Positions 26,839-35,272 of a stretch of DNA of 64,000 nucleotides are shown here, one piece after another. This stretch comes from Patulibacter americanus DSM 16676. Its GTDB lineage: Bacteria; Actinomycetota; Thermoleophilia; Solirubrobacterales; Solirubrobacteraceae. A program made the position numbers and the translations under genes. How positions within the stretch are numbered: the first letter of the stretch is position 1; the number at the start of each line of letters is the position of its first letter. A model generated the notes under the pieces. It did not search any database. It saw only the letters and a program-made list of their open reading frames with translations, and was not told the DNA's origin. The DNA lies in assembly GCF_000420025.1 (NCBI RefSeq), contig NZ_ATUD01000001.1, positions 620,001-684,000 on the forward strand, read 5' to 3'.

Positions 26839-28503
26839 TCAGTCGCCGTGGGGCAGGCTGAGCCGGACGACGAACGTGGTGCCCGTCGGTGGCTCGACGG
26901 AGGAGCGGACGGAGAGCGAGCCGCCGTGGCGGTCGGCGACGATCCGGCGGACGGTGGCCAGGCCGAGGCCGGTGCCCTCGCCGACCTCCTTCGTGGTGAA
27001 GAAGGCGTCGAAGATCCGGTCCCGGATCGCGGGCGGGATGCCCGGGCCGTCGTCCTCGATCTCGACCACGGCGCAGGAGTCCTCGCGGCGGGTGCGGACC
27101 GTGATCGTGCCGATCGACCCGCCGGCCTTCGCGGTCGAGGCGGCGACGGCGAGCGACGCCTTCAGCCCCTTCACGCCCTCGGCCTTCTCCTGCGCGTGCG
27201 CCTCGACCAGCGCCTGGATCGCGTTGTGCAGCAGGTTCGTCCAGACCTGGTTCATCTCCGATCCGTGGATCGTGAGGTGGGGCAGGGTGCGGTCGTAGTC
27301 GCGGACGACCGTGATGCCCTTGCCCTTGAGCTTGTGGGCGAGGACGGCGAGCGTCGTCTCGAGCCCCTCGTGGATGTCGACCTCGACGAGGTCACCCCGG
27401 TCGAGGTAGGCGTAGGACTTGACGGAGCCGACGAGGGACGACATCCGCCGCGTGGACTCCTGCAGCTCGGCCACCAGCCCGCGGGCCGACACGGACGCCG
27501 CGACCCAGCGCAGCGCCGCGTCCACGGCCGGGCCCGCCAGGTCGGCGACGCGGCGCACCCACGCCTCGTCGACGCCCGCGGAGGCCAGCTCCTCGGCCAG
27601 CGTCCACGCCTCGGCCACGCCCAGGTCGTCGAGCAGGTCCTGCAGCTCGTCGGCGGCGTCGGCGGCGTCGAGGCCCTGCAGCGCGGTGCGGCCCTCGGCC
27701 CGCTCGGTCGCCTCGCGGTGCAGCGCCACGAGGCCCGCGGCCTGCTCGCGCTCGACGCCGGAGTCGACGAACGCCGAGAACGTCGCCGTGATCGTGTCGA
27801 GCACGTCGGCGAGCTGCGCCGCGGTGCTCTGGGCGGCCGCCGCCGGATTGTTGAGCTCGTGGGCGAGCCCCGCGGCCATCGTGCCGAGCGAGGCCAGCCG
27901 CTCGCGGTCCTGCTCGATCTGGGTGATTCGCGCGGTCACCGGCATCACCTGCTGCATGACGCGCCGGTGGACCTCGGGGTGGCGGAACGCGAGCTTGAGG
28001 AACTTCTCGCCGTGGATCAGCGCGATCCGGCAGTCGCTGTCGGCGACCATCCGCACGCCGGAGGGCGCGTCGGAGAGCACGGCGATCGCGCCCATCCAGG
28101 TCGGCGCGCGGCTCCGGCCCACGGCCTCGGAGCGCTCGCCGTCGACGAGGAACGCCTGGGTGGTGCCGCGCAGCAGCAGCTGCACGCCGATCGGCACGCC
28201 CTCGGGCTCCGCGAGCCGCTCCCCGGCCGCGACGTGGCGGACCTTCGCCACCGCCAGGAACTCGCCGAGCTGCTCGTCGTCGAGGTCGTCGAAGAGGTCG
28301 ATGCCGCGCAGCTCCTCGAGCGTCACCGGCGGCACCGGGCCGTTCGTGTCTCCCGGCATCGTCCACTTGGGCGCACTGGTGTCGGGCGCGGCGGGCTTGC
28401 CCGCGGGCACCGGGCCGTCACTCGCCCCGTCCGGCTCCGGAGGGGCGACCGGCTCGTCGGGGACCCGGATACGGCCCCCGTAGGCGGACATGCGCTCGAC
28501 CAT
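26839..28503 (-). CDS. Sensor histidine kinase with cyclic-nucleotide-binding-like domain
   Basis: A 554-residue soluble kinase with no transmembrane segment. After a proline-rich lead, a CNB/CAP-type domain spans about residues 60-180 (LRGIDLFDDLDDEQLGEFL, MGAIAVLSDAPSGVRMVADS). The phosphoacceptor His lies in AAGLAHELNNPAAAA, followed by a helical region and an HATPase domain (LLHNAIQAL, DDGPGIP, GEGTGLGLATVRRIV). It presumably phosphorylates the receiver domain of the flavoprotein encoded 3 nt upstream. The CNB domain may bind a nucleotide or only act as a fold. The ATG at 28503 was chosen for this tight spacing. Confidence 0.93.
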   Translation of the reverse strand: MVERMSAYGGRIRVPDEPVAPPEPDGASDGPVPAGKPAAPDTSAPKWTMPGDTNGPVPPVTLEELRGIDLFDDLDDEQLGEFLAVAKVRHVAAGERLAEPEGVPIGVQLLLRGTTQAFLVDGERSEAVGRSRAPTWMGAIAVLSDAPSGVRMVADSDCRIALIHGEKFLKLAFRHPEVHRRVMQQVMPVTARITQIEQDRERLASLGTMAAGLAHELNNPAAAAQSTAAQLADVLDTITATFSAFVDSGVEREQAAGLVALHREATERAEGRTALQGLDAADAADELQDLLDDLGVAEAWTLAEELASAGVDEAWVRRVADLAGPAVDAALRWVAASVSARGLVAELQESTRRMSSLVGSVKSYAYLDRGDLVEVDIHEGLETTLAVLAHKLKGKGITVVRDYDRTLPHLTIHGSEMNQVWTNLLHNAIQALVEAHAQEKAEGVKGLKASLAVAASTAKAGGSIGTITVRTRREDSCAVVEIEDDGPGIPPAIRDRIFDAFFTTKEVGEGTGLGLATVRRIVADRHGGSLSVRSSVEPPTGTTFVVRLSLPHGD

Positions 28504-28506
28504 GGC

Positions 28507-30198
28507 TCAACCCTCCACGAGGTACTGGTGGACGAGGGACACCGACATGGAGCCCTCCCCGACGGCGCTCGCCACGCGCTTGATCGACCGCGCGCGGACG
28601 TCGCCGGCGACGAAGACGCCGGGCACGGTCGTCTCGAGCAGGTACGGATCGCGCGCCTGGGTCCAACCCGCGGTCTGCGCGTCGGCCCCGGCCAGGATGA
28701 ATCCGCGCTCGTCGCGGGCGACCACCCCGTCGAGCCAGTCCGTCCGCGGCCGGGCCCCGATGAAGACGAAGCACGCGTCGACGTCCATCGTCTCCTGCGT
28801 GACGACCTTGCCGCCGGCGCCGTCGTCCCCCGTGACCTCGACGGTCATCGTCGACAGATGCCCGTCTGCCCCGGCGGCGGAGACGGCCACCGTGTTCGTC
28901 CGGACCTCGACGTTCGGCAGGTCCGCGAGCTGCTGGATGAGGTAGTGCGACATGGAGCGCTCCAGGTTCGGGCCGCGCACGAGCATCGTCACCTGGCGGG
29001 CGTACTCCGCGAAGTGCACGGCCGCCTGGCCCGCGGAGTTCGCGCCGCCGATGACCACGACGTGCTGGTCGGTGCAGGAACGCGCCTCGGTCAGCGCGGC
29101 GCCGTAGTACACGCCGGCGCCCGTGAGCTCCGGGAACCCCGGGCTCTCGAGCTGGCGGTACGAGACGCCGGAGGCGACGACGACGCAGGTGGCCGAGAGC
29201 GTGACGCCCGAGGCCAGCTCGACGAACCGCCCGGCGCCCTCGGCGCGCAGGCCGACGACGTCGGAGACGGTCAGCAGCTCGGCCCCGAGCCGGCGCGCCT
29301 GGTCCGTGCCGCGGCGCGCCAGATCGGAGCCCGAGAGCCCGGCGGGGAAGCCGAGGTAGTTCTCGATCCGGCTGGACTGCCCGGCCTGGCCGCCCGTGGC
29401 CTCGCGCTCGACCAGCACGGTCTTCAGCCCCTCGGACGCCCCGTAGACCGCGGCCGCGAGCCCGGCAGGACCGCCGCCGACGATCACGAGGTCGTAGTGG
29501 TCCTGGGTCGGGGTGCTCGACACGCCCAGGCGCTCGGCGAGCTCGAGGATCGTCGGGCGCTCGAGCACCGAGCCGTCCTCCATCAGCGCCACGGGCAGGC
29601 AGTCCGTCTCCACGCCGATCACGCCGAGCAGCTCACGCGCCTCGCCGTCGCGCTCCACGTCGAGCCAGCGCGCCGGCACGCGATTGCGGGCCAGGAAGTC
29701 GCGCAGGTCGTGCGAGTCCTTCGAGAAGCGGTGGCCGATGAGCCGCACGCCCCCCGCGTTCAGCGCGGCGCCGGACTCCCACGTCGTCAGGAGGTCCTCG
29801 ACGACGGGGTAGAGCTGCTCCTCCGGCGGATCCCACGGCTTGAGCAGGTAGTAGTCCAGCGCGACGTCGTTGATCGCCGAGATCGCGGCCGAGGTGTCGG
29901 CGTAGGCCGTGAGCAGCACGCGCTTGGCGTCCGGGACGATCTTGCGCGCCTCGACGAGGTACTCCGTGCCCGACATGCCGGGCATCCGCTGGTCGGCCAC
30001 GAGCAGCGCGACGGCGTCGCCGCGGGTGCGCAGCTGGGCGAGGATCTCGAGCGCCTCGGGGCCGGACCCGGCGCGCATGATCCGGTAGTGCTCGCCGAAC
30101 CCGCGGCGCAGGTCGCGGGCGACGGCGGCCAGGACGGTGGGCTCGTCGTCGACGGCGAGGATGACGGGGCGGCGCTGGGGCGACTGCGGGGTGCTCAT
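28507..30198 (-). CDS. Response regulator receiver fused to thioredoxin-reductase-like flavoprotein
   Basis: A 563-residue fusion. Residues 1-130 are a CheY-like receiver with acidic pair D17/D18, phosphoacceptor D69 in VADQRMPGMSG and a conserved Lys in LLKPWDPPEEQ. Residues about 145-225 look like a glutaredoxin/thioredoxin fold without a CxxC (LIGHRFSKDSHDLRDFL). From about 232 on is a thioredoxin-reductase-type flavoprotein: FAD site VIVGGGPAGLAAA, GGQAGQSSRIENYLG, NAD(P) site VVIGGANSAGQAA and FVAGDVR. The redox CxxC of true TrxR is replaced by VYYGAALTEAR, so disulfide reduction by the usual route is unlikely. Phosphorylation may therefore tune a flavin electron transfer directly. It overlaps no gene and is followed by its kinase. 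Confidence 0.93.
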   Translation of the reverse strand: MSTPQSPQRRPVILAVDDEPTVLAAVARDLRRGFGEHYRIMRAGSGPEALEILAQLRTRGDAVALLVADQRMPGMSGTEYLVEARKIVPDAKRVLLTAYADTSAAISAINDVALDYYLLKPWDPPEEQLYPVVEDLLTTWESGAALNAGGVRLIGHRFSKDSHDLRDFLARNRVPARWLDVERDGEARELLGVIGVETDCLPVALMEDGSVLERPTILELAERLGVSSTPTQDHYDLVIVGGGPAGLAAAVYGASEGLKTVLVEREATGGQAGQSSRIENYLGFPAGLSGSDLARRGTDQARRLGAELLTVSDVVGLRAEGAGRFVELASGVTLSATCVVVASGVSYRQLESPGFPELTGAGVYYGAALTEARSCTDQHVVVIGGANSAGQAAVHFAEYARQVTMLVRGPNLERSMSHYLIQQLADLPNVEVRTNTVAVSAAGADGHLSTMTVEVTGDDGAGGKVVTQETMDVDACFVFIGARPRTDWLDGVVARDERGFILAGADAQTAGWTQARDPYLLETTVPGVFVAGDVRARSIKRVASAVGEGSMSVSLVHQYLVEG

Positions 30199-30343
30199 CG
30201 GACGGTGGTGCGTCTCTCGTGGGGGGGTGTGGGTGAGGCGGGGACGGCGGGGCGTCAGGGGCGGTCGCGCGTCAGGGACGGCGTCTCGGGGCGCTGGGGC
30301 CTGCGCCGGCCGTGGCGGCGCGGCGCGGGACGTCGAGGACGGG

Positions 30344-31267
30344 TCACGACGGCCCGAACCGCTCCGTGTGGATCCGGCCGGGGGCGTGGCCGCGCGCGAC
30401 GAGCAGCGACGCCGCGGTCTCCACGAAGGGGGACGGTCCGCAGACGAAGATCCGCTCGGTCGAGCCGTTCCCCGCCGACAGGCCGTCGGCAGCCATGGCG
30501 GCCGCGGGGCCGGTGGCGTCGGCCGCGGGGGCCGGGCCGGCGAAGGCGTCGAGCATCGGGCCGTCCAGGCGCCGGGCGAAGCCCGTCCACTCCGGGGGCA
30601 CCATGCGGGTGTACGTCCACGCGACCTGCAGCGACGCGGACCCGGGCGCGGCCGGATCGCCGCCGCTCAGGGCCAACAGCTCGCGGTGGAAGAGCGCCTC
30701 GCGGGGCGCCCGGACGGAGTGCAGGAGCCGTGCGGGGACGTCGGAGCCCTGCGCCGCGCGGTGGCGGAGCATCGCCATCAGGGGCACGACGCCGGAGCCG
30801 CCGGCCAGCAGCAGGAGCGGGCCACCGTCGTCCACGGACCACGTGAAGGGACCACCGATCGGGCCGCGCAGCTCGAGCTCGTCCCCGGGCAGCACGTCGT
30901 CGACGAGGAAGGGGGAGACCTCGCCGTCGTCGAGCCGGTCGACCGTGATCCGCAGCGCGGCATCCTCCGGCGCCGAGGCGATGGAGTACGAGCGCTGGGC
31001 CTGGTAGCCGTCCTCCGCCGTCAGGCGTACGTCGACGTGCTGGCCGGCGCGGTGGCCGGGCCAGCCCGGGACGTCGAGCACGATCGTCGTCGACCGCGGC
31101 GTCTCGCGGGACGTCTCGCGGACGGTGCCGATGCGCCAGTCCACGCTCGGGCGACGGCCGCCGGGGGCGACGGAGGGTGCGGGGGACCCGGTCGCCGCCG
31201 GGGCCGGCGGCGGAGTCCGGGGGTCGGAACCGGAGATCAGTCGCTCCAGTACCGCTGCTCGCGCCAC
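30344..31267 (-). CDS. Ferredoxin-reductase-like FAD/NAD(P) oxidoreductase
   Basis: About 307 residues of the FNR family. The FAD-binding barrel has QRSYSIASAP (R-x-Y-S), and the NAD(P)-binding lobe has LLAGGSGVVPLMAMLRH and the terminal ICG-type motif RIFVCGPSPFVETAA, ending in ERFG. No [2Fe-2S] domain is attached. The start is uncertain. GTG at 31267 overlaps the upstream molybdoenzyme gene by 31 nt, while a GTG at 31144 (before DWRIGTV) would give a shorter, more compact protein. Adjacent, slightly overlapping position with the sulfite-oxidase-like gene suggests it supplies or drains that enzyme's electrons. Confidence 0.85.
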   Translation of the reverse strand: MARAAVLERLISGSDPRTPPPAPAATGSPAPSVAPGGRRPSVDWRIGTVRETSRETPRSTTIVLDVPGWPGHRAGQHVDVRLTAEDGYQAQRSYSIASAPEDAALRITVDRLDDGEVSPFLVDDVLPGDELELRGPIGGPFTWSVDDGGPLLLLAGGSGVVPLMAMLRHRAAQGSDVPARLLHSVRAPREALFHRELLALSGGDPAAPGSASLQVAWTYTRMVPPEWTGFARRLDGPMLDAFAGPAPAADATGPAAAMAADGLSAGNGSTERIFVCGPSPFVETAASLLVARGHAPGRIHTERFGPS

Positions 31268-31839
31268 GGGTCGCCGCGCCGGTGGTAGCCGTTCTGCTCC
31301 CAGAATCCCGGCTGCTCGTTCGGCGTGAACGTGAATCCGCGGACCCACTTGGCGCTCTTCCAGAAGTACAGGTGCGGCACGAGCAGCCGGGCGGGACCGC
31401 CGTGGCGAGCCTCGAGGGGCTCGCCGTCGAACGTGTGGACGACCCACGCCTTCCCGCCGGTCAGGTCGGCCAGGGGCAGGTTCGTCGTGTAGCCGCCGTA
31501 GGCGCGGATGGTGACCCACTCGGACCGCGGATCGACGTCCTTGAGCAGCTCGTCGACGGAGACGCCGGTCCAGCCCGTGTCGAGCTTGGTCCACGTCGTG
31601 ACGCAGTGGATGTCGACCGTGAAGGTCTCCTGCGGGAGGGCCATCAGGTCCTCCCAGGTGAAGACCTGCTCGGCGCCGACGAGGCCGCCGACGTCGAACG
31701 TCCACGTCGCGGTGTCGACGGGCGGCGTCGGGCCGGCGGTGAGAACGGGGAAGCCTCGTTCGTGGTGCTGCCCGGGCGGGATCCGCGAGGGATCGACGTC
31801 GGGGCGGCGGCCACGGAAGCCACGGGTGATCGGGGGCAC
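31237..31839 (-). CDS. Sulfite-oxidase-like molybdopterin protein
   Basis: A 200-residue oxidoreductase of the SUOX/YedY-type molybdopterin fold. The molybdenum-ligating cysteine is C79 in DIHCVTTWTKLDT. Other family marks are RAYGGYTTNLPL and GGPARLLVPHLYFWKSAKWV. There is no Tat signal peptide and no dimerisation domain, so it is a short cytosolic version. The physiological substrate is unknown; methionine sulfoxide, sulfite and others are possible. The start is GTG with AAGGAG about 8 nt upstream. It is cotranscribed with the ferredoxin-reductase-like gene. Confidence 0.92.
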   Translation of the reverse strand: MPPITRGFRGRRPDVDPSRIPPGQHHERGFPVLTAGPTPPVDTATWTFDVGGLVGAEQVFTWEDLMALPQETFTVDIHCVTTWTKLDTGWTGVSVDELLKDVDPRSEWVTIRAYGGYTTNLPLADLTGGKAWVVHTFDGEPLEARHGGPARLLVPHLYFWKSAKWVRGFTFTPNEQPGFWEQNGYHRRGDPWREQRYWSD

Positions 31840-31978
31840 GGGTCAGGGCTCCTTGGTTGCGTCGCGGACTGTACGTCGTGGGGGCTGCGCGCGGCAACCG
31901 TCGAACGACGGTCCTCCCCCTCCCGGCCGGCCGGGATGGCGGTCGTCCGACCGTAGCGGAGCGGCCGGTCCGGCCCTC

Positions 31979-31984
31979 TAATCT
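31979..31984 (+). promoter_or_regulatory. -10 hexamer of a probable leaderless promoter
   Basis: TAATCT lies exactly 7 nt before the GTG at 31992, with no Shine-Dalgarno sequence. This fixes the start of the antiporter gene. Confidence 0.5.
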
Positions 31985-31991
31985 CCGGCGC

Positions 31992-33926
31992 GTGCACGGC
32001 CTTCCCTTCGGCAACCGAGACGAGCGACCCGTCGCGAGGACCGCCTGGGCCCGCAACCTCGCCGCCCCGGTGCGGGCGTTCCTCAGCGCCGAGACGGGCG
32101 GCGCGGTCGTCCTCGTCGCCGCCGTGATCGCCGCGCTGCTGTGGGCCAACTCGCCGTGGCCGGCGTCCTACGAGGACGTGTGGCACACGGAGTTCGCGCT
32201 CACCCTCGGCGACCACGCGATCGCCACCGACCTGCGGGGCTGGGTCAACGAGGGGCTGATGACGCTCTTCTTCCTCGTGATCGGCCTGGAGGCCAAGCGG
32301 GAACTCGACCAGGGCGAGCTGCGGGAGCGCGCGCGGCTGACGGTGCCCGTGATGGCCGGCCTCGGGGGCATGGCCGTCACGGTCGGGGTCTACCTCGCCT
32401 TCAACGCCGGCGGGCCGGGCGCCGCGGGGTGGGGTGCGGCGATGTCGACCGACACCGCGCTGGCGCTGGGCTCGCTCGCGCTCGTCACGCCCGCCGCGGC
32501 GGTCCGCGTGCGGGTGTTCCTCCTGACGATGGTGGTCGTCGACGACCTCCTCGCCCTGGCGGTGATCGCCGTCTTCTACTCCGACGAGGTCAACGTCCTG
32601 GCGCTCGGCATCGCCGCCGCACTCTTCGGTGTCCTGCTCGCGCTGCGCTACGTGCGCCGGTTCCGCGCCCCGCTGGCCGTCGGCGTCGCCCTGGCGATGT
32701 GGCTGGCCATGTTCCGCTCGGGGGTGGACCCCGTCATCTCGGGCCTCCTCATCGGCCTGGTCACCAGCTCCTACCCGCCCAACCGCGACGACCTGGAGCG
32801 GGCGACGGAGCTCACGCGCTCCTTCCGCGAGCAGCCGACCCCCGAGCTCGCCACGGCCGCCCAGCGCAGCCTGGCGTCGGCGATCTCGCCGAACGACCGG
32901 CTCCAGCACAGCCTGCATCCGTGGACGACCTACGTGATCGTCCCGATCTTCGCGCTCGCCAACGCCGGGATCGTCCTGAACGGCGACGCGCTGGCGGCGG
33001 CGGCGGGCTCGTCCGTGACGCTGGGGATCCTCGTCGGCTACCTCGTGGGCAAGCCCGTCGGCATCGTCGGCGCCGCCTGGCTCGCGACCCGCAAGGTCTT
33101 CGGTGGCTCCCGGCCTGCGATCACCTGGCCCGTCCTGACGGGCGCGGGCGCCGCGTCCGGCGTCGGCTTCACCGTGTCGGTCCTCATCGCCAGCCGGGCC
33201 TTCGACGGCGCGCTCCTGGACCAGGCGAAGATCGGCATCCTCGCCTCCGCGCTCGTCTCCCCCGTGCTCGCGCTGCTCGTGTTCCAGATCACGAAGCGGC
33301 TGCCGGACAGCATGCGGGCCCGTCAGCTCGGCGCGGTGGCCGAGCAGCTCGTCGACCTGGCCGACGACGTCGACCCGGAGCGCGACCACGTGCGCGGCGA
33401 CCCCGACGCGATCGTCACCGTCGTGGAGTACGCCGACTTCGAGTGCCCCTACTGCGGGCGCGCCGAGCCGACGATCCGCGAGCTCATGGCACGCGCCGGC
33501 GACGACCACCTGCGCTACGTCTTCCGGCACCTGCCGCTGGCCGACGTCCACCCGAACGCCCAGCTCGCCGCCGAGGCCTCCGAGGCGGCGGCCGAGCAGG
33601 GCCGGTTCTGGGAGATGCACGACCGGCTCTACGAGCACCAGGACGCCCTGAGTCCGAGGCAGCTCGTGGGCCACGCCCAGGCGGTCGGACTCGACGTCGA
33701 GCGCTTCACGGAGGACCTGCGTCAGCGCCGCTGGCTCTCCCGCATCCAGCGCGACGTGGACGGCGCGGACGAGAGCGGCGTCTCCGGCACCCCGACGTTC
33801 TTCATCAACGGTCGCCGCCACCACGGCGTCTACGACATCGACGCCCTGCGCGCGGCGGTGCGCACGGCGAAGCTCCGCGCCAAGTCGACGCGGCTGGCCG
33901 AGAGCGACCAGGCCGGGCGCGACTGA
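31992..33926 (+). CDS. nhaA: NhaA Na+/H+ antiporter fused to DsbA-like thioredoxin domain
   Basis: A 644-residue fusion. Residues 1-440 are a complete NhaA with about 12 membrane segments, the paired transport aspartates D184/D185 in VVVDDLLALAV, FFLVIGLEAKREL and GFTVSVLIA. Residues from about 465 form a DsbA/DSBA-like thioredoxin domain with C485-P-Y-C488 in FECPYCGRAEP and the cis-Pro loop SGTPTFFINGRRH. NhaA exchanges Na+ for H+ to hold cytosolic pH. With an even number of membrane segments the thioredoxin domain would sit in the cytosol. The fusion is known in actinobacteria; its purpose is not established. Confidence 0.93.
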   Translation: MHGLPFGNRDERPVARTAWARNLAAPVRAFLSAETGGAVVLVAAVIAALLWANSPWPASYEDVWHTEFALTLGDHAIATDLRGWVNEGLMTLFFLVIGLEAKRELDQGELRERARLTVPVMAGLGGMAVTVGVYLAFNAGGPGAAGWGAAMSTDTALALGSLALVTPAAAVRVRVFLLTMVVVDDLLALAVIAVFYSDEVNVLALGIAAALFGVLLALRYVRRFRAPLAVGVALAMWLAMFRSGVDPVISGLLIGLVTSSYPPNRDDLERATELTRSFREQPTPELATAAQRSLASAISPNDRLQHSLHPWTTYVIVPIFALANAGIVLNGDALAAAAGSSVTLGILVGYLVGKPVGIVGAAWLATRKVFGGSRPAITWPVLTGAGAASGVGFTVSVLIASRAFDGALLDQAKIGILASALVSPVLALLVFQITKRLPDSMRARQLGAVAEQLVDLADDVDPERDHVRGDPDAIVTVVEYADFECPYCGRAEPTIRELMARAGDDHLRYVFRHLPLADVHPNAQLAAEASEAAAEQGRFWEMHDRLYEHQDALSPRQLVGHAQAVGLDVERFTEDLRQRRWLSRIQRDVDGADESGVSGTPTFFINGRRHHGVYDIDALRAAVRTAKLRAKSTRLAESDQAGRD

Positions 33927-33995
33927 GACGGTCCGACCGAGGCGGTCGGCGACTAAGGCGGTCCCGCACGGCCGACCGCTCCGTGCGCCGCGGAC

Positions 33996-35150
33996 CTACC
34001 AGGCCCGGCGGTAGAGCTCCTCGATCTCCTCCTGCGTCGGCACGACCGGGTTGCGGTCGGGGCTGCCGGAGTCCAGGGCGTCGGCGGCCATCTTCGGCAG
34101 CGCCGCGTCGAAGGTCTCCCGGTCCACGCCGCGGAGGTCGCGCAGGCGCGGCACCTCGAGCGCCGCGTTCAGGCGCTCGAGCGCGTCGAGCAGCGCCTGC
34201 CCGGCCGTCGCGGTGTCGTCGCCGTCCGTCGCGACGCCGAACGCCCGCGCCACCTCGGCGTAGCGCTCGGGCGCTCCGGGCAGCGAGAACGCGGTGACCG
34301 CGGGCAGCAGCACGGCGTTCGAGAGCCCGTGGGGCACGTGGAAGACCGCGCCGAGCGGGCGGCTCATCCCGTGCACGAGGCAGACGGAGCTGTTGGCGAA
34401 CGCCGCCCCGCCCTCGTAGGCCGCGCGCGCCATCCCGGCGCGCGCCTCCAGGTCGGACCCGTCGCGCCAGGCCGCCTCGAGGTGCCGGCCGCAGAGCGCG
34501 ACGCAGGAGCGGGCCAGCTCGTCCGTCTCCGGCGTCGCCTTCTGGGACACGTACGCCTCGATGCCGTGGGTCAGCGTGTCGACCCCCACGTGCGCGGTCA
34601 GGGGGCGCGGCATCGTCGCGCTGAGCTCCACGTCGACCAGCGCGACCTTCGGCACCAGGCGGTCGTCGAGCAGCATCATCTTCGTGTCCGTCGCGATGTC
34701 GGTGACCACGACGACCCGGGTGGCCTCGGAGCCGGTGCCCGCCGTCGTCGGGATCGCGATCACCGGCAGCCCCGCGCCGGCGAGCTGCCCGTAGCCCATG
34801 TACTGGCGCAGCGGCCCGGGGTTCGCGCCGCGGACGGCGATCGTCTTCGCGGCGTCGAGCACGCTCCCCCCGCCCACGGCGACGACGACGTCGGCCTCGT
34901 GGCGGACGAGCGCGGCGCGACCTTCGTCGATCGCGGCGTCCGTCGGGTCCGGCTCGATCTCGTCGAAGACGGCGACGGCGAACTCCGCCTCCTCGAGCAG
35001 CGCGACGATCTCGCCCGTCACCCCCCGCTCCGTCAGGAACGCGTCGGCGACGACCAGCGCGCGGGAGGTGTCGAGCGCTGCGGCCTCGTCCGCCACCCGC
35101 CGGCGGGCACCGGGCTCGATCCACACGGACGACGGCAGCACGAGGGCCAT
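33996..35150 (-). CDS. Iron-containing alcohol dehydrogenase
   Basis: A 384-residue group III alcohol dehydrogenase. NAD site: VVAVGGGSVLDAAK. PTTAGTGSEAT and the metal ligands Asp and His (DVELSATMPRPLTAHVGVD), then HGIEAYVS and FHVPHGLSNAVLLP, agree with an Fe-ADH. It interconverts an alcohol and aldehyde with NAD(H); the true substrate may be a diol, butanol-type alcohol or maleylacetate-like compound. TAGCGT lies 6 nt before the ATG. It is divergent from the copper oxidase gene and converges on nhaA. Confidence 0.93.
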   Translation of the reverse strand: MALVLPSSVWIEPGARRRVADEAAALDTSRALVVADAFLTERGVTGEIVALLEEAEFAVAVFDEIEPDPTDAAIDEGRAALVRHEADVVVAVGGGSVLDAAKTIAVRGANPGPLRQYMGYGQLAGAGLPVIAIPTTAGTGSEATRVVVVTDIATDTKMMLLDDRLVPKVALVDVELSATMPRPLTAHVGVDTLTHGIEAYVSQKATPETDELARSCVALCGRHLEAAWRDGSDLEARAGMARAAYEGGAAFANSSVCLVHGMSRPLGAVFHVPHGLSNAVLLPAVTAFSLPGAPERYAEVARAFGVATDGDDTATAGQALLDALERLNAALEVPRLRDLRGVDRETFDAALPKMAADALDSGSPDRNPVVPTQEEIEELYRRAW

Positions 35151-35272
35151 GGCGCGACGCTACCAGCGGCCCCCGGGCGAGCGGTCGCGGAGATGGGGGG
35201 AGGCGCGGCTCCCCTCCTCAACCGTCCGTCCGTCCGATGGCGCCGGGGGCCGGGGCGTGGTTGGCTCCAGGC

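Noticed and set aside
26599..30846. Plus-strand open frame of about 1400 codons across the redox cluster
   Set aside because: It covers several minus-strand genes with clear motifs and has only Arg/Gly/Val-rich shadow sequence.
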